Shown here: one piece after another, positions 23,078-31,222 of the stretch
Position numbering within the stretch: the stretch's first letter is position 1
How the letters are laid out: the number at the start of each line of letters is the position of its first letter
DNA from: Bacteroidota bacterium
GTDB taxonomy: Bacteria; Bacteroidota; Bacteroidia; Chitinophagales; Chitinophagaceae
Assembly: GCA_023422565.1 (NCBI GenBank)
Contig: JAFAGR010000083.1
Location: 1-64,000, forward strand
Direction: 5' to 3'
Length of the DNA: 64,000 nucleotides
Position numbers and translations under genes: made by a program
Notes under the pieces: model-generated
The model's database searches: none
What the model saw: only the letters and a program-made list of their open reading frames with translations
Told to the model about the DNA's origin: nothing

Positions 23078-24167
23078 TTATGCGCTTTCTTTCTCCGCCA
23101 TCAAATAAGCCTTAATAAACCCATCCAGTTCTCCGTCCATTACAGGGCCAACATTACCAACTTCGTAATCGGTTCTGTGATCTTTGATCATTTTGTAAGG
23201 ATGGAAAACGTAACTGCGAATCTGGCTTCCCCACTCTATTTTCTTTTTATTGGCATTAGCGGCATCGCGGAGTTCATTACGCTTGCGCATCTCTTCTTCA
23301 AAGAGGCGGCTCTTTAGCATCTGCATGGCTTTCTCGCGGTTGGCAAGCTGGCTTCTTTCTGTTTGACAAACCACCACAATTCCTGTAGGAATATGCGTAA
23401 GAAATACTTTTGTTTCCACCTTATTCACGTTCTGACCGCCAGCACCACCACTGCGCGCCGTTTCCATTTTCACATCAGCATCCTTCACTTCAATTTCAAT
23501 GCTGTCGTCAACTAACGGGTACACGTGTACGCTGGCGAATGATGTATGCCTTCTGGCGTTACTGTCGAATGGAGAAATACGAACGAGACGATGAACGCCG
23601 CTTTCTGCTTTCAGGAAACCATAGGCGAAAGGACCGTCAAATTGAAAAGTACACGTCTTAATACCGGCAGCATCGCCCCATTGCCAATCGAGTTCGGTAA
23701 CACTCCAGCCCTGCTTTTCGCCGTACATACGATACATGCGCGCGAGGATCTCGGCCCAGTCCTGGCTTTCTGTTCCACCAGCACCGCTGTTTATTTCCAT
23801 TACAGCCGGCAGCGGATCCGTAGGTTCGTTGAGTGTGCTTTTGAATTCAGCCTCTTCAATTGACTCAATTGCTTTATCGAATGCGGCCTTCACCTCAGAC
23901 TCTTCAGCCTCTCCTTCTTTCCAAAATTCAAAGAGTACTGCAAAGTCTTCCACATTGGTTTGCACCGAGTAAAACATGTTTACCCAATACTCATTAACCT
24001 TAGTTTCTTTTAAGATTGCGGTTGCCCGGGCGTTATCATCCCAAAAACCCGGAGAAAGTGAAAGTTGTTTGTCGTTTTCTATTTTAGCTTCGCGGTTAGC
24101 GACGTCAAAGAAACCTCCTCAAAACCAAAAGGCGGTCTCTCATATCTTTTAATGCTTCTATTGTCAT
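23078..24167 (-). CDS. prfB: peptide chain release factor 2, with programmed +1 frameshift
   Basis: Translation from ATG 24167 gives 20 codons (MTIEALKDMRDRLLVLRRFL) and then an in-frame TGA at 24107-24105. A +1 shift there continues in the long frame to 23078, for 362 residues in all, close to the 365 of E. coli RF2. The codon-recognition motif SPF (ISPFDSNARRHTS) and the peptide-release motif GGQ (SGGAGGQNVNKV) are present. RF2 reads UGA and UAA stops. The shift makes expression self-limiting: abundant RF2 terminates at the TGA. The promoter is just upstream on the minus strand; the gene is divergent from the OmpA-like gene. Confidence 0.96.
24105..24119 (-). promoter_or_regulatory. prfB programmed frameshift site
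   Basis: On the minus strand the sequence reads AGG AGG TTT CTT TGA C. This has an internal Shine-Dalgarno-like AGGAGG three bases before the slippery CTT and the TGA followed by C, the same arrangement as in E. coli prfB (AGGGGG TAT CTT TGA C). Confidence 0.95.
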
Positions 24168-24172
24168 GGGCG

Positions 24173-24201
24173 CAAAGATATCCGATTTGCAGATATGCAA
24201 A
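24173..24201 (-). promoter_or_regulatory. prfB promoter
   Basis: On the minus strand TTTG (24198-24201), a 17-bp spacer and TATCTTTG (24173-24180) fit the -33/-7 Bacteroidota promoter. The -33 box lies inside an octamer repeat word. The ATG follows 5 bp after the -7 box, so the mRNA is nearly leaderless. Confidence 0.7.
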
Positions 24202-24266
24202 GGGGCTAATGTGTAGATTTTCAATTTCATCTCTAACTCCTCAAATTTGCAAATCTGCACATCCTT
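24179..24266. repeat. octamer word array in the divergent prfB/ompA promoter region, two mirrored halves
   Basis: Eleven words fit one 8-base phase. The first five (such as TTGCAGAT and GTGTAGAT) are in one orientation, the last three (AAATTTGC, AAATCTGC, ACATCCTT) in the opposite one; the three in the middle are not recognisable. Each half therefore shows the same word orientation relative to its own downstream gene. Confidence 0.65.
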
Positions 24267-24302
24267 TCCTTCCTCTTAACATTTCTCTAACCTCGCTTCG
24301 TT

Positions 24303-24331
24303 TTGGCGTAAAGGTTGTACGGGTATCTTTG
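24303..24331 (+). promoter_or_regulatory. promoter of the OmpA-like lipoprotein gene
   Basis: TTG at 24303-24305, an 18-bp spacer and TATCTTTG at 24324-24331 fit the -33/-7 consensus. The ATG is 24 bp further on, at 24356. Confidence 0.72.
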
Positions 24332-24355
24332 CAACAATTAAAAAATCAACAGATT

Positions 24356-25225
24356 ATGCGTATAACAACAATTTTAGCGGCAGCTTTTTTTGCAATGGCT
24401 GCGCTTCCTTCATGCGTGAGTAAGAAGGTATTGAAAGCCGAACAGACCAAATATGTAACACTCCAGGGAGAATATGACAGAATCCAGGCTGAATTGAAAG
24501 CCTGCAACGACCTAACGGCTGAGGATGCACGAAAAAGAGCTCAGTTGGAATCCGAACTTGCGAACCTTAACAAACAAATTGACTTTTTGAAAGACAATAA
24601 CAACCAGGCCTTAAAGCAACTGGAAAACCTGAGCGTTATTTCAGGCTCGCAGGCAGAAAGCATCAAAAAATCTCTTGAGAACATTGGTGCAAAAGACGCT
24701 TACATAAAGGATCTGCAGTCTGCCATGGCACGCAAGGATTCTTTGAATCTTGCATTGGTGACCAACCTTAAAGGCGCTATTGGAAACATGGATGATAAAG
24801 ACATCAATATCAAAGTTGATAAGGGTGTTGTGTATATCGATATTTCTGATAAACTTCTGTTCAAAAGCGGTCAATACGAAATAACCGACCGCGCAAAAGA
24901 AGTTCTCGGCAAAGTGGCGAAAGTGTTGAAGAACCAGCCTGAAATTGAATTCATGGTAGAAGGCCATACGGATAATGTGCCTTATCGCGGAAGCGGGCAA
25001 CTTCTTGACAACTGGGATCTGAGCGTTAAACGCGCTACCGCAGTTGTAAGGGTGTTGCAAAATCAATATGGAATTCCGCCGGCGAAAATGGCTGCAGCAG
25101 GAAGAAGTGAGTACGTGCCCGTATCAGATAACAACTCTGCAGATGGCCGTGCAAGTAACAGGCGTACACGCATCGTAATTCTTCCTCAACTCGATCAATT
25201 CTTCAAGTTGCTGGAAACAAAATAA
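24356..25225 (+). CDS. OmpA-family peptidoglycan-binding lipoprotein
   Basis: The product is 289 residues with a lipoprotein signal (lipobox ALPSC, Cys20), a coiled-coil region (about 25-115) and a C-terminal OmpA domain (about 150-275) with FMVEGHTDNVPYRG and NWDLSVKRATAVVRVL and the closing NRRTRIVILP. The domain binds diaminopimelate in peptidoglycan and anchors the outer membrane to the wall. The frame is open upstream to 24065, but that part is antisense to prfB; the lipobox and promoter support ATG 24356. Confidence 0.93.
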   Translation: MRITTILAAAFFAMAALPSCVSKKVLKAEQTKYVTLQGEYDRIQAELKACNDLTAEDARKRAQLESELANLNKQIDFLKDNNNQALKQLENLSVISGSQAESIKKSLENIGAKDAYIKDLQSAMARKDSLNLALVTNLKGAIGNMDDKDINIKVDKGVVYIDISDKLLFKSGQYEITDRAKEVLGKVAKVLKNQPEIEFMVEGHTDNVPYRGSGQLLDNWDLSVKRATAVVRVLQNQYGIPPAKMAAAGRSEYVPVSDNNSADGRASNRRTRIVILPQLDQFFKLLETK

Positions 25226-25289
25226 TATAACCCCGGGAAAACCGAAACGGCGGTAGAAAATTAAGAAGTGAGATCAATAACTTTGGTTA

Positions 25290-25706
25290 ATGAAACATTT
25301 CCTTCTCATGGTTCTACTGCCGTTCTTTTCTTTATGCAAGGTTTCGGCGCAATCAGTTCCTGATTCGGTGAATATTGCGGCACGCTTCGGCAGTATTTGC
25401 TGCGGCCCGGACTCCGAGCTTTTCCTTAAAGATTTTCTCAAAAAATTCAACCAGGGGAAATGCCGGAAAGTGATCGCATACAAAGCTGCCGGTTGCGGAA
25501 AGGAAGGGGAATTTTTTATTCTTTTCTCCTTAAAAAAATTAAGAGCTGCCCGCAAGGATTTTTTTAAAATGCGCCTCGAAGAGTTGATAGATCGTGAAAA
25601 TTTAAAGAACAAGGCGGAGAACAGCAGCTCCGGCGGAATAGCGCTTCAATATAACATACAGTTATCTTCCCTTTCTTATTGCAGAATTCCGACTGTGAAA
25701 TGGTGA
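25290..25706 (+). CDS. small secreted cysteine-containing protein, unknown function
   Basis: The 138-residue product begins with a signal peptide (to about residue 20, KVSAQS). The mature part contains five Cys residues (SICCGPD, GKCRK, AGCGKE, LSYCRIP) and is basic in the middle. I recognise no family. It lies 64 bp downstream of the OmpA-like gene on the same strand and could be cotranscribed. Confidence 0.6.
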   Translation: MKHFLLMVLLPFFSLCKVSAQSVPDSVNIAARFGSICCGPDSELFLKDFLKKFNQGKCRKVIAYKAAGCGKEGEFFILFSLKKLRAARKDFFKMRLEELIDRENLKNKAENSSSGGIALQYNIQLSSLSYCRIPTVKW

Positions 25707-26225
25707 TATGCCGTTTTTAGTGCATCGTGTATTGCCAGAGGTTTTTTCGCGATGAAAAACAAGGTTCCAAACACGCTGTTGCTCAATTTAAATCGTGGAT
25801 GCATCAGACGTACCCTTCGTATCATCTCATCAGGGGAGGCTCCCGATGCACCATAATAGCCCCGTATGCCAATCCTTTAAGGGTTTGGCGATATTTTCCT
25901 TTCAAATTAACCTCTCAGTTTATGCAATTTTTCACCAACTTTCCGAATCAACTACCACCTTTTGGTAATAGTTTCAGGGCAATTTCTTGATTTTGACAAC
26001 GATCTTGGAGCGCCTTCAACCTGCTATTTTATGGAAAACTGCGTGGATACAGGCTAATGTGCTTATAATGGTGCATCGTGTGTAACCGCCAGGTTTTTAT
26101 CCCCCAACTTTTTCCTTTTTCAAATTTTTAAGAACCCACCATGATTTGAAGTTATGCATCTGGCACCAGGATGTAGAAAAATTATCTGCACATTTGCAAC
26201 AGATTTCACCGGTAAATTCATCACG
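25707..26225. other. 0.5-kb gap without a supported gene
   Basis: Only one short plus-strand frame (25727-25990, 87 codons) is open here and it has no signal peptide or recognisable motif. The gap contains a diverged direct repeat: GTGCATCGTGT at 25720-25730 and at 26071-26081, each followed within a few bases by GCCAG and a T-rich run (GGTTTTTT and GGTTTTTA). The repeats lie about 350 bp apart. Confidence 0.5.
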
Positions 26226-27221
26226 ATGAAGAAGCGATTGCTGCAAATCACCCTTACACTATTCATTTTATCTGCATCCTTTCAAATAAATGCTCAGGAT
26301 TGCGGGAGCAGAAAGCTTGATCCGGATATTCAAACCTTTCTTCAGCGCATCGGTTATGTGGACCTCTCCCTTGAGCAACTCCGTAGCATCCCTATAGAGC
26401 AAGTTAAATATGCCGGCCCCCCGGTGCAACCCTATCCGCAAAAAGATGTTCAGCGCATTAAGGTGACCGCAGACAGCATTCCCGTGTTGGTGTTTAATGG
26501 TGGCGCGGGAAAGAATCTTCCCATCATTATAAATTACCATGGCGGTGGCTTTATTGCACCCTTGATCACCGCGCTTGAACACGACCTTTGGCGCGATTCG
26601 AAAACGTATGATGCGGTTGTATTTGCCGTCGATTACCGGGTTGCTCCCGAACATAAATTCCCGGCCGCGGTCAACGACAGTTATGAAGCTTTTAAATGGA
26701 TCGTTCAGAATGGAAAGTGGTTTGGCGGCAATACGGAAAAAATTGTGCTAATGGGAAACAGTGCCGGGGCTAACCTCGTAGCGGTTGTAACGCAAAAGGC
26801 CCGGAAGGATAATCTTGTAAAAAATATCAAACTGCAGGTGCTGAACGGAATTGCAGCTGATCTTACACCGCACAACATGGAGACTTCTGCATCGTACAAG
26901 GAGAATGCAACCGGCTATTTTCAAACAAAAGCTGCCTGCTATTTTGCTGTAGAAAATTACGCGCCGGGCAAAACGGATGACCCGGAGGTTTCACCTCTTC
27001 TTGCCGAAGATTTTGGCAATCTGCCTCCCGCGATTGTAATCACGGCAGAGTTTGATCCTTTGAGAGATGACGGTAAGGCCTATGCGCAGAAACTTCGTGA
27101 CCATGGCGTAAAGGTTTGGGAAAGATGTTTCCCCGGGCAGATTCATTGCCTGATAGGCCTCTCCCCTGAGGCGGAAGAAATTATGGAAATGGAAAGGATG
27201 ATCAAGGAAGGAATGGAATGA
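26226..27221 (+). CDS. secreted alpha/beta-hydrolase (HSL/arylacetamide deacetylase-like esterase)
   Basis: The 331-residue product, from the ATG at 26226, has a signal peptide ending near QINAQD. It shows the HSL-family oxyanion motif HGGG (105-108), the nucleophile in GNSAG (Ser179), Asp277 in EFDPLRDDG and His307 in GQIHCL. It should hydrolyse short acyl or aryl esters outside the cytoplasm. The frame extends 24 codons upstream, but the signal peptide favours this start. It stands alone between two gene-poor stretches. Confidence 0.9.
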   Translation: MKKRLLQITLTLFILSASFQINAQDCGSRKLDPDIQTFLQRIGYVDLSLEQLRSIPIEQVKYAGPPVQPYPQKDVQRIKVTADSIPVLVFNGGAGKNLPIIINYHGGGFIAPLITALEHDLWRDSKTYDAVVFAVDYRVAPEHKFPAAVNDSYEAFKWIVQNGKWFGGNTEKIVLMGNSAGANLVAVVTQKARKDNLVKNIKLQVLNGIAADLTPHNMETSASYKENATGYFQTKAACYFAVENYAPGKTDDPEVSPLLAEDFGNLPPAIVITAEFDPLRDDGKAYAQKLRDHGVKVWERCFPGQIHCLIGLSPEAEEIMEMERMIKEGME

Positions 27222-27301
27222 CTAAAAAGGATGTTGGGTTTTAAATGTTTGCTATGGGATTCAGATAGAATGATCTCGTTAAATAAAAACGTTATTGAAG
27301 C

Positions 27302-27469
27302 TTTGCACAGAGGGAAATGCAGGAGGAAACAGAGATCCACTTAGCGCTTAAAATAATTTACGTGTTTGCATTTCTTGTTGGTTATATCTCCGAAAAATTT
27401 GCACAGAGGGAAATGCAGGAGATCACAGAGATCCACTGAACGCTTAAAAGATTTTACGTGTTTGCATTT
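27302..27469 (+). repeat. two 72-bp direct repeats
   Basis: Copies at 27302-27373 and 27398-27469 are each 72 bp, 96 bp apart, and differ at about seven positions. Each begins TTTGCACAGAGGGAAATGCA and ends GTGTTTGCATTT; the inner part holds CAGAGATCCACT. They lie between the esterase gene and the end of dnaK. No reading frame spans them. Confidence 0.8.
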
Positions 27470-27478
27470 GTATTAACA

Positions 27479-27520
27479 AACCAGAACTACAACCCAGGAA
27501 CTACAAACTACCAACTAAAA
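27479..27520 (+). repeat. heptamer word array near the dnaK terminator
   Basis: Six 7-base words in phase: AACCAGA, ACTACAA, CCCAGGA, ACTACAA, ACTACCA, ACTAAAA. The reverse complement resembles the words of the array after nnr. It runs into the A-tract of the dnaK terminator. Confidence 0.6.
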
Positions 27521-27548
27521 AAAAGGCTGCATCTTTTCAGACACAGCC
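27517..27548 (-). terminator. intrinsic terminator of dnaK
   Basis: GGCTG (27525-27529) pairs with CAGCC (27544-27548), with further TCT/AGA pairing inside a small internal loop. On the minus strand the stem is followed by eight T (complement of 27517-27524). Confidence 0.75.
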
Positions 27549-27572
27549 CATCGAAAATATTCAAAAACAATC

Positions 27573-29492
27573 TTACTTCACTTCTTCAAATTCCGCATCA
27601 GTCACGTTCTCAGAACCGTTTCCACCTGCGTTACCCTGCTGCTGATCCGCACCGGCATCCTGCGGGCCTTCAGCGCCGGGTTGCGCTCCCTGGGTAGCAT
27701 TATACATTTCTTCGCTTGCCGCCGTCCATGCTGCGTTCATTTCAGCAATGGCAGGGTCTATCAAGGCTACATCCTGTGCTTTATGCGCGGATTTAAGTTT
27801 TTCAAGAGCTGCTTCAATAGGCGCTTTTTTATCAGCAGAGATCTTATCGCCATATTCCTTCATCTGCTTTTCGGTTTGGAATATGAGGCTGTCTGCCTGG
27901 TTGATCTTGTCAACTTTTTCGCGTTCTAATTTATCTGATGCTTCATTGGCTTTTGCTTCATTCTTCATCTTTTCAATTTCCTCCTTGGTCAAACCACTTC
28001 CGGCTTCAATGCGAATCTTTTGTTCCTTTCCTGTGCCTTTATCTTTTGCGCTTACATGAAGTATCCCGTTCGCATCAATATCGAATACCACTTCTACCTG
28101 AGGTACACCCCGCGGTGCAGGTGGAATTCCATCAAGGTTGAACATTCCAAGGCTTTTATTTTGAGAAGCCATTGGGCGCTCACCCTGGAGTACATGAATT
28201 TGTACACCGGGCTGATTATCGCTAGCGGTACTGAATATTTCAGATTTCTTGGTCGGAATAGTTGTATTGCTTTCAATCAGCTTCGTCATTACACCACCCA
28301 TGGTTTCAATACCAAGGCTTAGAGGTGTAACATCAAGCAACAACACATCTTTAATTTCTCCGCTTAATACGGCTCCCTGAATCGCTGCGCCGATGGCAAC
28401 AACCTCATCAGGATTCACGCCGCGGTTGGGTTTTTTATTGAAGAATTTTTCTACGATCTCCTGCACCTTTGGAATACGCGTGCTACCTCCTACAAGAATC
28501 ACTTCGTCAATTTGCGAAACGTTCATGCCCGCATCTTTCAATGCCTGTTCGCAAGGCTTTAAGCAACGCTCAAATAATTTATCGGCCAGTTGTTCAAACT
28601 TAGCACGTGACAGTTTTTTCACAAGGTGTTTGGGAACACCATCCACCGCGGTTACATATGGCAGGTTGATCTCCGTTTCATTTCCTGAGCTCAATTCTAC
28701 CTTTGCTTTTTCGCTTGCTTCTTTCAAACGCTGAAGAGCCATTGGATCTTTACGAAGGTCAATTCCTTCCTCGCTCTTAAATTCATCTGCCAGCCAATCC
28801 ATGATCACCTTGTCAAAATCGTCACCGCCAAGGTGTGTATCACCGTTGGTTGATTTCACTTCAAAAACTCCGTCTCCAAGTTCAAGAACGGAAATATCAA
28901 ACGTACCGCCACCCAGATCGAATACAGCGATCTTCTGATCCTTTCCTTTTTTATCCAGTCCATATGCCAGAGCGGCAGCCGTTGGTTCGTTCACAATTCT
29001 ACGCACATTCAGCCCCGCAATTTCACCGGCTTCTTTCGTCGCCTGGCGTTGCGCATCGTTGAAGTATGCAGGTACGGTGATAACTGCTTCAGTCACTTCG
29101 GTTCCAAGATAATCTTCCGCAGTTTTCTTCATTTTCTGCAGAACCATCGCGCTTATTTCCTGCGGCGTATACATACGGCCGTCAATGTCAATTCTTACGG
29201 TATTATTGTCACCTTTCACCACCTTGTAACTCCAATGCGTACTTTCTTCAGTAACTTCATCAAACCTGCGTCCCATAAAACGTTTAACGCTGGTGATGGT
29301 ATTTTGCGGATTTGTGATGGCCTGGCGCTTGGCAGGATCGCCCACCTTACGCTCGCCATTTTTCAAAAATGCCACAACAGAAGGCGTGGTGCGGCGGCCT
29401 TCATCGTTAGCGATAACAACAGGTTCATTACCTTCCATAACGGCAACGCAACTGTTGGTAGTTCCTAAGTCGATTCCTATAACTTTTGCCAT
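27573..29492 (-). CDS. dnaK: chaperone DnaK (Hsp70)
   Basis: The product is 639 residues from MAKVIGIDLGTTNSCVAVME; ten upstream in-frame codons are ignored because this N-terminus is universal. ATPase-domain motifs (GGGTFDISVLELGDG, LVGGSTRIPKVQ) and the substrate-binding domain (DVTPLSLGIETMGGVMT) are intact, and the disordered tail ends DAEFEEVK. It folds and refolds proteins with DnaJ and GrpE, whose genes are not in the window. No CIRCE-type element is visible upstream; the divergent region to the AraC gene holds a heptamer array. A terminator follows. Confidence 0.98.
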   Translation of the reverse strand: MAKVIGIDLGTTNSCVAVMEGNEPVVIANDEGRRTTPSVVAFLKNGERKVGDPAKRQAITNPQNTITSVKRFMGRRFDEVTEESTHWSYKVVKGDNNTVRIDIDGRMYTPQEISAMVLQKMKKTAEDYLGTEVTEAVITVPAYFNDAQRQATKEAGEIAGLNVRRIVNEPTAAALAYGLDKKGKDQKIAVFDLGGGTFDISVLELGDGVFEVKSTNGDTHLGGDDFDKVIMDWLADEFKSEEGIDLRKDPMALQRLKEASEKAKVELSSGNETEINLPYVTAVDGVPKHLVKKLSRAKFEQLADKLFERCLKPCEQALKDAGMNVSQIDEVILVGGSTRIPKVQEIVEKFFNKKPNRGVNPDEVVAIGAAIQGAVLSGEIKDVLLLDVTPLSLGIETMGGVMTKLIESNTTIPTKKSEIFSTASDNQPGVQIHVLQGERPMASQNKSLGMFNLDGIPPAPRGVPQVEVVFDIDANGILHVSAKDKGTGKEQKIRIEAGSGLTKEEIEKMKNEAKANEASDKLEREKVDKINQADSLIFQTEKQMKEYGDKISADKKAPIEAALEKLKSAHKAQDVALIDPAIAEMNAAWTAASEEMYNATQGAQPGAEGPQDAGADQQQGNAGGNGSENVTDAEFEEVK

Positions 29493-29571
29493 ATTTAAGT
29501 TGAATTTATAAGAGTTTGTCAATCATTATGCCAAGGGAAGAAAGGGTGAAAAAATGGCAGTTTCCTGAGGA

Positions 29572-29690
29572 ATTATAGATTGTAAATTTTAGATTTTAAA
29601 GGTGTTGCTTTACACTTCACCCATTACCCATTACCCAGTACCCATCACCCGTTACCCATTTCCCACCACCCACCACCCTTTACCTCCTTT
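29572..29690. repeat. heptamer word array in the divergent dnaK/AraC promoter region
   Basis: Seventeen consecutive 7-base blocks share one phase: four of ATTTTAG type (29572-29599), three transitional, then CCATTAC twice, CCAGTAC, CCATCAC, CCGTTAC, CCATTTC, CCACCAC twice, CCTTTAC and a last weak one. The word changes from AT-rich to C-rich without loss of phase. The region has no 3' gene end, so a terminator role is excluded. No other feature is seen in 29493-29571 or 29691-29781. Confidence 0.75.
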
Positions 29691-29841
29691 CAAACCCTGC
29701 CTTTTCAATCCACCAATTATAGCTTACATTTATAATATGTTCCCCGGGCGGGCTTAAAATGCCATGCGATAAGATATACTACTGATCGAAACCCTTGCCG
29801 ATTTTGAAAAGCGGATCAACCGTGATAATCGCAATTATGAT

Positions 29842-30666
29842 GTGAACATGATGGTTATGCCCGGCACGCTTCAGAATAAACATAAAGATGTAGACCCGGA
29901 AAAAGGCATTCAGGCACTTAGGAGGAAATTCAATCTGATCTACCTGTTGCAGGCTGGCGATCATGACGTTCACCTTGGCGCAGAATATGGCTGGCTGAAA
30001 CCAAATGACCTCGTGATTGTACCTGAGAATTTTTTGTACGCGTCTACCCATATCCGTGAGTGTGTTGGTTATTGCATACATTTCAAAACAGAATTCCTGA
30101 GCCACATGCAATTGTTGCCCTTGGCCGAATCATTTCCTTTTTTTGCCTGGGATGCGCCTCACATCGTCAGTCTTTCGGGTGAAGAAGCCGGTAGAATTGA
30201 AAAGTGTTTTAAAAACATCATTGCAGCATATTCAGGCAGTTCAACAGAAAGAGAGGAACTTGTGAGAAGCTACCTGTATATTCTGCTTTTGTGCATAAGA
30301 GAAATTTACCCTGCAAAGGCAAAGATGCTGAGTGAAAAAGCATCAAGGTCGGCGAGGATAAGCGGAAAATTCAGGCAGTTGGTGGAGAAGCATTTTCTTG
30401 AGTTCCGCGAAGTGAGCCAGTATGCCTCCATGCTTCATATTTCGCCGAAACATCTTTCAGGAGTGGTAAAAGAAAACACCGGCTGCTCTCCCAAGGAAAT
30501 CATTAATAATATGCTGTTGTTGGAATCTAAGGTGCAATTGGGTGCAACAGATAAAACGGTAACCGAGATAGCTCATTATCTTAATTTTCTGGATCAGGCG
30601 CACTTCAGCCATTTCATTAAACTTCACGCCGGTTGTACTCCGGTTCAGCTGCGCAAAAAACTGTAA
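29842..30666 (+). CDS. AraC-family transcriptional regulator
   Basis: The 274-residue product from GTG 29842 has an N-terminal cupin-like sensing domain (to about 150) and a C-terminal pair of helix-turn-helix motifs (VSQYASMLHISPKHLSGVVK and VTEIAHYLNFLDQAHFSHFI, closing with HAGCTPVQLRKKL). The frame is open upstream to 29773 with protein-like codons (IETLADFEKRINRDN) but without ATG, GTG or TTG, so the true start may be a CTG at 29782 or the gene may have lost its first codons. It probably regulates the cupin gene 106 bp downstream, or nearby genes. Confidence 0.85.
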   Translation: MNMMVMPGTLQNKHKDVDPEKGIQALRRKFNLIYLLQAGDHDVHLGAEYGWLKPNDLVIVPENFLYASTHIRECVGYCIHFKTEFLSHMQLLPLAESFPFFAWDAPHIVSLSGEEAGRIEKCFKNIIAAYSGSSTEREELVRSYLYILLLCIREIYPAKAKMLSEKASRSARISGKFRQLVEKHFLEFREVSQYASMLHISPKHLSGVVKENTGCSPKEIINNMLLLESKVQLGATDKTVTEIAHYLNFLDQAHFSHFIKLHAGCTPVQLRKKL

Positions 30667-30772
30667 TTCCTACACGGTTTCCCGAACATTTTACAAGTTT
30701 CCTCCTTTGCAGACTGGCAACTTTGAACACACAAAATCAACACGAGTTACAGTCACTGTCAAAATCATTATC

Positions 30773-31219
30773 ATGAAACAACTCTTATTGTTTGCCGGCT
30801 TCTCATCTATTTTGTTGTTAAGCGGCACTCCCGTAAAAAACGTTTTTCAAAGCTTCGGTGAAAAATCGGAGGTCAAGAATTTCTCATCTCCTGAGGAAGT
30901 AAGGGAATTCCCAAAAGGAAAACTGGAATTGATCAAGGTAGGCGGGGCGACTATCGGCAGGGCAACATTACAACCGGGTTGGACGTGGAGTTCATCCGTT
31001 AAGTCAATTGCCAAAACATCGAGTTGCGAGGCGCCCCACTTCCAGTATCATGCCTCCGGAACCCTCATGGTTAAAATGGACGACGGCACAACCTATGAAT
31101 GCAAGGCCGGAGATTTATCTATTTTAAGTAGCGGGCACGATGCCTGGGTTGTGGGAAATGAACCGGTTGTAGTGATCGATTTCCAGGGAATGGTGGATTA
31201 CGCAAAAGGGATGAAATAA
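30773..31219 (+). CDS. cupin-domain protein with signal-like N-terminus
   Basis: The product is 148 residues from ATG 30773, with a hydrophobic N-terminus (KQLLLFAGFSSILLLSGTPV) and a single cupin fold: PGWTWSSSVKSI, HFQYHASGTLMVKMDDGT, AGDLSILSSGHDAWVVGN. Metal-ligand His residues are partly present (His in APHFQYH). Related proteins are annotated only as cupin-domain proteins and their substrate is unknown. It follows the AraC gene on the same strand and may be its target. It converges on gtrA with 3 bp between stops. Confidence 0.75.
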   Translation: MKQLLLFAGFSSILLLSGTPVKNVFQSFGEKSEVKNFSSPEEVREFPKGKLELIKVGGATIGRATLQPGWTWSSSVKSIAKTSSCEAPHFQYHASGTLMVKMDDGTTYECKAGDLSILSSGHDAWVVGNEPVVVIDFQGMVDYAKGMK

Positions 31220-31222
31220 CGA

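Noticed and set aside
23078..23977. prfB as a truncated gene starting at 23977
   Set aside because: The upstream sequence holds the complete N-terminus with the programmed frameshift, so the gene is intact.
24065..24355. Upstream extension of the OmpA-like gene
   Set aside because: This part is antisense to prfB and covers the promoter and repeats; the lipobox-bearing start at 24356 is far better.
25727..25990. 87-codon frame between the cysteine-rich protein and the esterase
   Set aside because: No family, no signal sequence, no promoter; composition does not look coding.
29572..29690. CRISPR array
   Set aside because: The repeats are contiguous 7-base words without spacers and no cas genes are present.
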